The notes beneath the pieces are model-generated. The model did no database searches and was not told the origin of the DNA. It saw nothing but the letters and a program-made list of their open reading frames with translations. 64,000 nt of DNA, taken from NCBI GenBank assembly GCA_000320605.2, contig KB445825.1, positions 62,001 through 126,000 on the forward strand, in the 5' to 3' direction. The position numbers and the translations under genes are program-made. Each line of letters begins with the position of its first letter. The stretch's first letter is position 1. Below, piece after piece: positions 1-9,760 of this stretch. The DNA comes from Gelatoporia subvermispora B (taxonomy: Eukaryota; Basidiomycota; Agaricomycetes; Polyporales; Gelatoporiaceae).

Positions 1-18
1 TTCAATGCGCGGACATAC

Positions 19-793
19 CTGCCATCCAGACATACCAAGAGCTCAAATCTAATGTGACCTCATGCAGGGACCGCGCAACAGCCTCGCAGATAGGGCCCGG
101 GCTTGGGTCAGTATGTTGTCTGCTGATCCAGTCCAAGCGTATGAGAAACGGAAGCAGGGCCAAAGGAATAACTGTGTTAAACGTCTCGTGCCATTTGGAG
201 AGTACCAGGCGCTGCAGAGGTAGGCGAGAGAGGACCCCCGCCAGTTCCACAGCACCGTCCTCTCTGTCCCGTGCATCCAATACCTCCGTAATACTGATGG
301 ACAGGGTCTGAAGGCAGGTAAAATTCGTAAGGAACTTCGCGAGCTTTTTGCAGTCTCCGAGGCATGAGAACTCGGTCAGCCTGAGGTCGGTAACAGAGGA
401 TATAGCAGATACGACAACATGACCGAGAGATTTTCGAGGCGTCCAATCGATATCAACAATGTAGATGTGCCGCAACTGTTTGATCACGTGGGAGAGTAGA
501 GAAGGTGTACGCTCATCACGCCAGGTTGCTCGGAGCTTTAGCTTCTTCATGAATGGAATAAGGTGGGGGGAGGCTTTGAGAAACTTGTCGAATCCCCAAA
601 GGTCTTCCTTTCTCACGAGTACTGTCCAGAAGAGATGGAATTGTGCAGAAGGCAGCCACATGCGACGTACGAGAGCACAACTCCGTAGTGTGCGGGGGTC
701 ATAGTAGGCGAAGTCGATGATTCTGTCTGTGATCTCCGGAGGCAGGTCGGGTAGGAAGGATATCTCCCGAAACATGGGCACTGGGAAGTCCAT
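19..793 (-). CDS. F-box-like protein, first exon (partial, cut by window edge)
   Basis: The ATG is at 793-791. The N-terminal region has an F-box-like core (LPPEITDRIIDFAYYD, then RSCALVRRMWLP), followed by leucine-rich sequence of the kind found in agaricomycete F-box proteins, which usually act as substrate adaptors of SCF ubiquitin ligases. The exon ends at 19, because a GTATGT donor follows at 18-13 exactly where the paralogue at 12656-13890 has a 50-nt intron. The apparent stop at 2-4 therefore lies inside an intron, and the second exon is outside the window. The protein is very close to that paralogue along its whole length. The target protein cannot be inferred. F-box assignment is by motif; the gene model is well supported by the paralogue. 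Confidence 0.8.
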
Positions 794-849
794 CGCGAGG
801 ATTGAGGGAAAGTTGCACGTTAAGTCAGCGACGAAAGCTGAAAGTCACT

Positions 850-1060
850 GCACAATAACGTTAGGCTGTCTCATCAATATCATGTCCGAGTGATCATATT
901 GAGCATTTATACGGACCTCTTTGGTCAAGGTAAAGGGAGCGGCTTTGCTCAATAGCTCTAGCACGAGTCGTTGCACGACTCAAGAGAGCAGGTCCACAAC
1001 CGCACGACAGCGAATGAACGTCCAGTGCCGCCGATGTTCCCACGGGTCGGCTCGGATGAC
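850..1060. repeat. Duplicated 5'-flank block, copy 1
   Basis: This stretch upstream of the left-edge F-box gene matches 2140-2390 (shared words include GTTAGGCTGTCTCA, ATGTCCGAGTGATCAT, GCACGAGTCGTTGCACGACT and CAGCGAATGAA). More weakly it matches 14080-14300. It is probably the shared promoter region of a divergent gene pair that was duplicated with its genes. A 7-bp perfect inverted repeat, GAGTCGT-TGC-ACGACTC, lies at 965-981. Confidence 0.7.
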
Positions 1061-1977
1061 CCGATCCTTATCTCTTTGCTGGCTTCCCAGGTTGCGTTCC
1101 GTCGCCATCTACTGTGACAAGGACTCCCATCAAGAGTCCTTCCACTGACTGGACATGCCACAGTATTCTTTGTACCATCCACTCCCTATACCTCTCAGCC
1201 CAATACTTCATATGAACCACCCTCGTTCTAGAACCTCCGTCGTCTCAACTTGGCATGCTCCCGCAAGACAGTCACGTACGGATCTGACTTTGAGGGTGCC
1301 ACTGCATCTCTGAGAGCGTTTGAGACACACGATACTTGGTTATCCGAGGATACCGGTCGCGAGACGTTCCCAACCGGCTCCGACGGAGCCTCTTACAGTG
1401 CCCTGCAAATGCTCTCGTTCTTCACGGAAAGACCCCGGTGTGCAAATGCATCTGTGCTGTCCATGATATCGTTACCGTGTATCCCCTTCCTTTCCACTCG
1501 TTCGGGACCACACACGGAGTAGTATGACGCCGATCGCGGACGAGCCCTAGATGTGATGCCACGATTGCGGTCTTCCTATGTCAATAGATCTTTTCTATGA
1601 GAGGTCGTCCAACGGTTTGCGAATCCCTACGTTGGAGACCAAAATGACGCACATAGCTGAGGCGTGCGTCAAACCCTCCCCAATCTTTTTGCTCTAGCAT
1701 ACCCTTTGCGACAACTCACGAGGCTTGAGGTCGGTGCAGGAGATATTGTTGAAGGCATGAATTTTGTGCTGGGAGGCGGCGCCATGGCCCCAGCTCCGAT
1801 ATCCGTGCATCGACAAGGCCTACCGCTGGGTCGTCATCATGCCACTCAAAGCTCTGGTGTCCTATGTTTTCCAGTCTCCACGCTTAGAAATGCTGCAGGT
1901 TTCAGTTCTAGTGCTCGATACGCCGTCCAAGCTGACCTAAAATGCTTCAGAGATGCGTGTAGATCCACTATATAATT
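1041..1977 (+). pseudogene. Broken copy of the F-box-like gene at 2675-4439
   Basis: Translated fragments in shifting frames match the intact gene downstream: IYCDKDSHQ (about 1112), SRKTVTYGSDFEGATASL (about 1262), FPTGSDGASY (about 1373) and YPLRQLTRLEVGAGDIVE (about 1700). The part encoding the N-terminal F-box region is missing. An in-frame stop falls at about 1146-1148, and several frameshifts separate the blocks. Homology begins near GGGTCGG at about 1045 and ends abruptly near 1977, where the fragment of the opposite-strand gene begins. I see no way it could give the full protein. Confidence 0.75.
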
Positions 1978-1980
1978 CTG

Positions 1981-2084
1981 GTGCGGGGGTCATAGTAGGC
2001 GAAGTCGATGATTCTGTCTGTGATCTCCGGAGGCAGGTCGGGTAGGAAGAATATCTCCCAAAACATGGGCACTGGGAAGTCCAT
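1981..2084 (-). pseudogene. 5' fragment of the left-edge F-box gene
   Basis: About 104 nt are nearly identical to the first 104 nt of the F-box exon at 690-793, including the start codon (2084-2082). Only the first ~35 codons remain; upstream of 1981 the sequence turns into the broken copy of the divergent partner. It marks the edge of a tandem duplication followed by an internal deletion. Confidence 0.8.
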
Positions 2085-2139
2085 CGCGAGAAATTGAGGT
2101 AAAGTTGAAGTGTTAGGTTAGCGACAAAAGTTGATAGTT

Positions 2140-2580
2140 CACTGCGCAATGTCGTTAGGCTGTCTCAGCGTGTTCAGATCATGTCCGAGTGATCATACTG
2201 AGCAGTCATACGTACCCTTTGCTTCAAGGCAACGGGGCCAGGTGGCCTCCTTCAACGGCTCTAGCACGAGTCGTTGCACGACTCGGAGAGCAAAGTCCAC
2301 AACCACACGGCAGCGAATGAAGGTCTAGTGCCGCTGACGTTCCCACAAGTCGGCCCGGATGAACCGATCTTCATCTCTTTCCTGCGCTACGCAATAGAAT
2401 AGCACTCGAGCACTCAAGTACTCATGCGCGGTGCTTCTTTGCGATGATCATGGTAAAATGTGCCGGAAATGCGATTCCATGTTCATGATAGCAAAGCAAT
2501 CTCACGTGGCTGACATTATGGATGGTGTCGACTCCGGCCAATGCACTGTCACCGCAAGCGGGACCTTCACTCCTGGCGTT
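2140..2580. repeat. Duplicated 5'-flank block, copy 2
   Basis: The first part (2140-2390) matches 850-1060. The last part (about 2430-2565) matches 14290-14425, sharing TTCTTTGCGATGATCAT, ATAGCAAAGCAATCTCACGT and ACTCCGGCCAATG. The block lies between a truncated F-box copy (-) and an intact F-box-like gene (+), so it is probably their divergent promoter. The inverted repeat GAGTCGT-TGC-ACGACTC is at 2268-2284. Confidence 0.7.
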
Positions 2581-2674
2581 AGACCATACGTAATCGTGAC
2601 AGTCACTCGGGTAGCGAGATATATGGTTGCGACCAGCCAACAATAGTCTCTCATTCTGATGCGGATAGCTCATC

Positions 2675-4439
2675 ATGCAGACTACAACCACCCCTCGAAT
2701 GCAGTATCTACACTATGACATCCTTAGGGAGATTTTCGAGCAGACTCGTGATCTTGAAGGTGGAAGAAGAACACTAGCGGCTCTTGCACATGTATGCAAA
2801 GATTTTCAAGATGCTGCACTCGATGTCCTGTGGCACAAGCTGGATAGTTTGGAACCCCTTCTGCGTCATTTTACCGTAATCAAGAAGCAGGAAACCGCAG
2901 AAGATGTGACGGGGGAGGAGGCTTGCGACTGTGACGCAGACGATGAATACCACCTGTGTGAGACGTGCAACGTCGTTTATGGCCACGATACATTGGTGAC
3001 GACATTCAGTGCGAGTGCGAGAGCTTTTCAGTCTGACTTACTTTGTGTACTTCGTTGTAATACAGATCCTAGAAGCACCGATTTCTAGCGCGGAGTGGTC
3101 AAAGTTCAAGACCTATGCCCGTCGTGTATGCCACCTACTTCTCTGCGAGAAAGAGCAGTGGATACACCCATCGATCTTTGTTGTCGTCTTCGAGAAAGCG
3201 CGGGGCGAGGCTGTACTTCCTTCCCTACGCAACTTTGAATGGGTCGTAGACAGTGGTTCGAACCCCGGACCTGTGCTCTTCCTGCCTCCCGAATTGCGTT
3301 CCATCGAGATCTACTGCGATAAGGACTCCCATCAAAAATTCTTCCGCTGGACGTGCCACAGTATCCTTCGTACCATACACTCCCTATGCCCCAAGCTTCG
3401 AGATATCACGATTGATCCCCAGCTCAACACCTCACCTGAGGAGCTATCCTCATTCCAAAACCTCCGTCGCCTCACCTTTGCACGCTCCCGCAAGATAGAC
3501 ACGTATAGGTCTGACCTATTAGGTGCTACTGCGTCTCTGGGAGCGTTGGAGACATTCGATACTTGGTTACCCGGGGGCGTTGGTCACGAGACTTTCCCAA
3601 CCGGCTCCGACGTAGTCTCTTACAACGCCTTGAAAACGCTATCGCTTTTCACGGAAAGCTCCTGGTGTGCAATCGCATCTGTCCTGTCCGTGATATCATC
3701 ACCGCGTCTTCTCTCTCTTTCCATTCGCTTGCAGCATACATGCAGTGGTATAACTTCGATCGCGGACGAGCTATTGATGGGATGCCACGATTGCGGTCTT
3801 CCCATGTCAATGAATCTTTTAGCTGAGAGGTGGTCCAACTGTTTGCAAATCCTCACACTGGATCTCGAAATGGCGCACACAGCTGAGGCACATATCAAAA
3901 CCCTCCCCGATTTTTTCGCTCTTTTATACCCTTTGCGACAACTCACAAGGCTTGAGGTCGGTCTAGGGGACATTGTTGAATGCATTAATTCTGTGTTGGG
4001 AGACAGTGATGTAGATATGATGGCAGCTTCATGGCCCAAGCTCCAATATCTATGCATCGACAAGGCCCACCGCTGGATTGCTATCATGTCTATCAAATCC
4101 CTGGTCTCCTATGTTTACCAGTCTCGACACTTGAAGCAGCTGGAGTTCCCAGTCTTGTTGCTCGGCACGCCATCCGATCCAAGCCAGACTGCTGCAGAGG
4201 TACACACAGATCCGCCATACCAATTTCGTTACCTCCATATACACCATCTGTTGCCCATCCCGACTTCCGAAGTGTCTTTTAGTTGCGCAGCCGTACAGCT
4301 GTGTAGTGCATTTCCGATGCTTTGCATCGGGACAGATACTAACAAATGTGGCAAGAAGGGAGCGTTCCGCAACTGCGAATGGGAAAAACTTAGCCAGGCG
4401 ATGCAGCTTCATCGCAATCACAATACTGTCGCCATGTGA
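2675..4439 (+). CDS. F-box-like / leucine-rich protein
   Basis: Proposed exons are 2675-3014 and 3073-4439, giving 568 residues. The N-terminus has an F-box-like helix pattern (YDILREIFEQ, LAALAHVCKDFQDAALDVLWHKLDSL), typical of polypore F-box proteins. The rest is leucine-rich without clear individual repeats. A short acidic cysteine-bearing insert (CDCDADDEYHLCETC) follows residue ~85. The intron uses a GTGCGAG donor, a CTGAC branch-like site at about 3033 and a CTAG acceptor. The donor at 3009 gives the same frame, so the junction is less certain than the rest. A decayed copy lies just upstream. The likely role is substrate recognition in an SCF ubiquitin ligase; the substrate is unknown. 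Confidence 0.7.
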
Positions 4440-5566
4440 CTGAGTATGGGTCTCCTGCGGAATACGTGACGGATCGGGACCAACACAATTCAGGTGAGAG
4501 GATGTCTGTTCCTGTCATCAAAGTCTGCTTATCCTTCAGCAATTACACAGGTTCTCCACCAAGACTCTAATTTTTGAAGACGATTACGTCCATTCAGAGT
4601 ATGATGTACCTTTGGATAGACTTTTTTCTCGTGCAATTTTGAGATCTCACTAAATCTTCTACTACGCTATGACACCTGGTTGAAACGATCGGGTCTGCGA
4701 TGTGCGTTGTGGTCGGACAAGGTTACCACACGCAATTCGAGTTCTGAGCGCCATCTGTGCCTGTCGAGCCTCTACAACATCTTGGCGACAACTTCATTCT
4801 GACGAGTTCTCACCTTTTTTTTCGTCGAATTTGATACTGCTCAAGCTCATCGCCAAATGCTTTTAACCATCACTCAGGTCAGCCGATGCTTCTGGTTCTA
4901 CCCATCTGCGCTGGAGTTCATGCTCTGTCTATCATCGAACATGCCTTGATAAGTCGAGAATGCAAGGATAGAAGCATATGAGCGTCTATAGCTGTTTCAT
5001 ACGGCCACTGACGCATTGAGAAATGCGACTTTGGAGGGTTTGAAGACGCTAAGGCTGCAGCGCGGCTGTGTAACTCCGGCGCTTATTCTGTCCGTGGCCG
5101 CGCTGTCAGGTTTGCGCCCCCATCTGTCCAAATCCAGCCTCCTCGTAATCAATCAGTTAGCAGAGTAAGCCAGCAAGTGATATCAGACCCTACGCAGCTC
5201 TGTCGGTACCGCGACTGATGCTACCTGTCTGGTGTACCTGGTGACCTGACACAGACTGTCCACTTCCGCAGCTCAGGATGTAGGATCGAGTATACGCGAT
5301 GATAGGCGGCGACCCAGCAGTGTATGTGTACCTGTGCACTCTGGGTAAGCAGGTCTCTCAGGGCTGCTTTCACCTGAACGTAGTGCACGTCCATGGTGAG
5401 AAGTGTCTTATTCACCTTGATCGCAAATTGACAGATTGCGGACAATCAAGTCCTCCTCTAGTCTTGTATATAACATCACAAGGTGGCTCGATGTAGGTCA
5501 GCAATCTCTTCGACTCCTGTTCTAAGACCAGACCCACTCTGACTAGCACTCTCACACAACTCTATC
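4440..5566. other. Intergenic, traces of a decayed F-box-like repeat
   Basis: No intact gene is visible. Around 5035-5110 a translated stretch (EGLKTLRLQRG, then ALILSVAALSG) resembles the LKTLSLFTESS...SVLSVISS segment of the gene at 2675-4439, which suggests an older decayed copy. The last ~50 nt before 5567 are presumably the promoter of the glutathione transferase. Confidence 0.35.
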
Positions 5567-6518
5567 ATGTCTCACGGAAAGCAATTCACATTGTACATGC
5601 ACACTCTCGGCCCCAACGGCTGGTGAGCTGCTTTCGTGTTTCATTGTATCCGTACAGATTTAACAAGAGCAATCCGCTTTAGGAAGATCGCATTTGCCCT
5701 CGCAGAGCTTGGTCTCACCTATGAGCCTATTTACCTCGACTTCCGCAAGGGCGAGCAGAAGAAACCCGAGTTCACCCAATATAACCCGAATGGGCGCATC
5801 CCGGCCGTGATAGATCACCACAATGATGATTTCGTCGTCTGGTAAAGTGTCGCTGTTGTTCTTGGTAACAATGAGTTATTCATACTGGCTCAGGGAATCT
5901 GCGGCAATCCTCACATACCTTGTGGAGACATATGACCCCGAGCACAAGATCTCGGTCAGTGATCCGAAGGAGAAGATCATCCAGCTCCAATGGTTGTCTT
6001 TCCAGATCTCTGGTCAAGGGTGGGTTGTGTTATGAGCACTTTGAACTTAATCTGATATTTTACATCCCACGTCCATAGTCCATACTACGGCCAGGCGATC
6101 TGGTTCCAGAAGTGGCACCACGAGCAGTTTCCCAGCGCCGTCGAGCGGTACCAGAAGGAGACGCTTCGCGTGCTTGGTGTACTGGAGTCCGTTCTATCCA
6201 AGCAAGAGTGGCTCGTCGGAGGCAAAATGACGATTGCTGACATCGCCTTCGTTCCGTGAGCAGAAAAATTCCATTGTTTGTTGCCTGTCAGTGGCTGATA
6301 GCATTATAGGTGGAACACTTGTGCGGCTCCTCAGATCCTTAAAGACTATAATGGGTTCGACTTCGTCAAGGACTTCCCTTCGGTGTTCGCGTATGTGGTC
6401 TGTCACCTCATTCTGCTTTACAAACTAATCGTAGACCGTCATCAGTTGGCATGAAAAAATCATGTCGCGCCCAGCTATCAAGGAGGTTTGGGCAGTGGAG
6501 CAATCGTTGAACCAGTAG
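5567..6518 (+). CDS. Glutathione S-transferase, Ure2p-like
   Basis: Six exons (5567-5622, 5683-5841, 5894-6019, 6079-6255, 6310-6390, 6446-6518) give 223 residues, the usual GST length. All five introns are GT-AG and 52-60 nt long. The N-terminal thioredoxin-fold half shows LYMHTLGPNGWK (glutathione site), EPIYLDFRKGEQKKPEF, NPNGRIPAVID with the cis-proline, and the ESAAI motif that binds the glutathione gamma-glutamyl group. The C-terminal helical half shows WLSFQISGQGPYYGQAIWF and the N-capping motif GGKMTIADIAF. Such enzymes conjugate glutathione to electrophiles or act as thiol reductases in the cytosol, and in wood-decay fungi they are linked to detoxification. It stands alone between F-box genes. 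Confidence 0.93.
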
Positions 6519-7541
6519 GTTTAGACCACTGTACATTCTATAGAGTAGGCGTTGCCCGTCGTCTTATGGGAACTCCGAGTGGACGAGTCTCGCAATATCA
6601 AAGGCACTCCTGATAAATACAGATGTATGCTGATCGACCGAGAGTGCTACCCGTTTGAAGATCCGAAACGATGGCGGACACTTGTGGCGGGATGTTGCAA
6701 AAATACCCGTCGTGAGGTATGTACTATGCGTAGAAACATGTGGAGGCGTGTCCGGAAACGCACAAAATAAGTGTTTACATGCGCTCACGATGACGTCGAG
6801 GCTTTTGTCCGATTGGCAGGTGCATGTCATGGCCTTTCGAGGGACCACATTGAGCACCTAGTGGATCGACTATGCACACTGATTCGGTTGTCCTCGGGCT
6901 CAGAATAATGGAAGTAAAGTTCGGAGATTCGGCGCCTGGTGCCGTCTACCCAAAGCAGTATCACACATTCTCTTGATCCCGGTAATACGAATGCCCACGC
7001 AGCATAGTGTGCTGTTGCCCTAGATAGATGCCTTAACATCAGGAAAATCACCATTTCTTTAGCATTTTATTTACCTTTCGGGGTACCTTACTGGGCGCTG
7101 GTGAGGCAAAAAAGACGCCGCCAAGTCCCAAAAGATAAATAAGATGTATTCAGACGACCTAAGATTTTCCTGACGAAGTCGACAGAGTATCTCGGACCCA
7201 ACAGTTCCAGAGTATGCGACGCGGGACGCAAATATGACAGCAAGTGCCGAAGCTGATTGACCGACGAAGACAGAGTTTAGGACATGCCAACACGGACTGG
7301 TGGTGCTTTGATATGGGATCAGTAATATTCTGGAACCAAGTAAGGCAATACGTAAGATACTAACACTTGACTGATGAGCTCTGCAGCCGGCACACGCAAA
7401 CAAAATGCACGTACTTCACTAACAGCTACACGTGCATCAATGATTCTGACAGCAACGGTATCATCAAATTCTGCTTATGAAAGTGGTAGTCAATTAGGTG
7501 GAAACTAAGTCGAGAAAACTGACCAGCTCACTTCACAGTCA
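6519..7541. other. Intergenic, nothing recognised
   Basis: About 1 kb between the 3' ends of the GST (+) and an F-box gene (-). Only short open frames without recognisable sequence are present; no RNA gene or repeat seen. Confidence 0.5.
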
Positions 7542-8752
7542 TCAGGCAATGAGATCCTGATCCTTTGCCTCCCAAATGCTGCTGACGTATCTCAGCCTCA
7601 CCGAGCCTCGGGAAACGAGCTCGGAGAAAACCGAGGATATGACGGTTTCGGCACGAGGTCCGAGCTGACGCTCATCCATGATATCTCCTGCAAAATACAC
7701 GACTACATGCGCTGTATGCATAGATCCGCGAATTAGAGCCTCTGCAAGATGCTGGAGATTCTCTACGATCTCGTTTTCTGTGGAAGCGAAGTTCTGATTA
7801 CACACGAGATGGATATTGGTATCTGCGAAACGAAGCCGCAAAAGCGGCTCCAGCGCTCTCACACAAAATGCGAGCTTTCGTAGCGCACCCCGAATACGAA
7901 GCATCCGGAGTCCAAGGGGGCACGACTTGATGAAAGGGAGATAGTCTAGTTCGACTATAATATAATCAGTCGAATAACAGACCAGATCGCATCATGCTCC
8001 TTACCGGTGCTTCTAGCAAGCCATCGTGAGAAATCCAGAGTCACTTCTTGCAAGGACGATGACCGGGTATTAAGCATAGTTCGTGGAGTGGAATCAGTGT
8101 TGAACGTGCCAATCCAAGTCAAGCTGGTGAGAGTTGCAAGAGATACGCGAGGAATAATGGACAAAATTGTCTCATGCCATGTTCCGACGACTAGACGGCG
8201 TAGCGGCAGCTTCGAAAGCACCGTCAGAAGTGTGTCGGTCCCATGAGTCGCACGTTCCGGATTCGCGGTAGGTGAAAGGCCGTAGATGCTGAGAGCCTCA
8301 AGTCTGGGGAAATTTACGAGGAAAACCCCGAGGCTTGCGCAATCATATATGAAAGGGAGGAGAGCCATGTTAAGCTGTGTGATACATGCAAACGTAGCCA
8401 GAAGGGCAGAGTTAGGCACATGTGGCGATGCCCAATAAAGGTCTAGAGTTCGCAATCGTGGGATGCTGGAGATGAGGGAGGGGATGTGGGAAGACGAGGG
8501 TTGCCTCTGCGACAGTTCGCAGATTCGCAACTTTTGAATGAAAGCTAGGATATGAGGAGCAGTACATATCAAGGTCTCGAATCTGTCAAGCTTTGACGAG
8601 TCGATGAGGATAGCTTGGAACAGATGGAATCTTGCTCCGGGGAGCCACGCGTGACATACGAGCGCACAATTGCGAAGTGCGGAAGTATCATAGTGCAGGT
8701 GGTCTACGATCCTATCCATAAGCTCCGCAGGTAGTACTGGAGACGATGTCAT
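7542..8752 (-). CDS. F-box-like protein
   Basis: Exons 8752-8005 and 7954-7542 (complement), joined across a 50-nt GT-AG intron (GTAAGG...TTATAG), give 386 residues. An in-frame ATG at 8818 would add 22 residues. I prefer 8752 because it places the F-box core (LPAELMDRIVDHLHYD, then RNCALVCHAWLPGARFHLF) near the N-terminus, as in the paralogues. The remainder is leucine-rich (LRTLDLYW, LPLRRLVVGTWHET). The block spanning the intron (LPFIKSCPLGLRMLRIRGALRKL) matches the equivalent part of the gene at 12656-13890, which also has its intron there. It is a more diverged member of the family at both ends of this region. Predicted SCF adaptor; substrate unknown. Confidence 0.78.
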
Positions 8753-9760
8753 GGTGCACCGTACGGCGCGGAGGGTCCACTTGGTGCTAAAATCACACTC
8801 GGAATTCGTACTAAGCACTCATCACCTCTCCGGCGGTAGGTCACATACCTATGAGGATACAGAAGCACAACGAATTCAAGCTACAAGCGAGGAAGGCCAC
8901 GTCAAAGGCGCGAGCAGGGCGTGAGAGAACTGTCTCGTGCCAAAACGTGGGAATGTAGCGCGCAGCCTCGAGAGTTCTGTTCCTTCGCTGGGCTCAGTCG
9001 CGCGACTCCAAGCGCGACGCTTTCAGCTTCAGCTCTCAGGCCGATCAAAACCACTGTCACGAGCAATGTGAGTACTGAAGGATATCGGTACGTCGCACCG
9101 TTGTTGACTAAGAGCATTTCTAGCAGAGCATCGGAACACCCGGTTCACTTTTCTGTATCTCGCCCTGGCGATGGCCCATGTCACGGCATTGCAAAACACC
9201 CGAAGAGAGAACCGTTATAGGTACACAAGTTACTATTCATGTTAACAAAATGTGTCGGTGACATCAAGCGTCCGAGGACATGCTAATTGACTTCAAGGTT
9301 CGCGTGAGGCACCAGGCCCAGGAGTCGACGCCAAGCAAGCCTAGTGGAGATTTGGCGCGTACGCGTCACCTGATCGCGTTCGACTTGTCCAGGATCCTCA
9401 GGTGAAGACAGCGGCAACGATCGTTCACAACCTCGGTAAGCTATGCTTGTTCAACAAGATGCTCGCGAAGTCCTGTAGTACAACTTGCTGCTTTATCGAT
9501 TCAAATATAAATCAGTACAGCATACTATCTCATCGTGTAGCCCGTGGCATCCACTCTTAAGCAGAACACCAGGGTTAATGCGGTCAGACGATGCTACGAT
9601 AGTACCTCTAGGTTTCTGTACCTAGCACTGACACATCGTGTTTCTGCGTTGACACCATCGGAGCTCAAGTTCTCCGGTTCCACGCGCTTGAGAAAAGACT
9701 GCCTTGCGATTATAAGAAGGCACATGGTTCCTGCGGTTTTGATTACCAGCGCCCTCAGCC
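8753..9760. other. Intergenic between divergent genes
   Basis: About 1 kb separating the F-box gene (-) from the family X gene (+). No coding or RNA feature recognised. A TATA-like TTATAAG at 9709 lies about 50 nt before the family X start codon. Confidence 0.4.

Noticed and set aside
1..4. Stop codon at 2-4 as the true end of the left-edge F-box gene
   Set aside because: The paralogue at 12656-13890 is spliced at the same GTATGT, and the residues after it (MSAH) are intron sequence in both.
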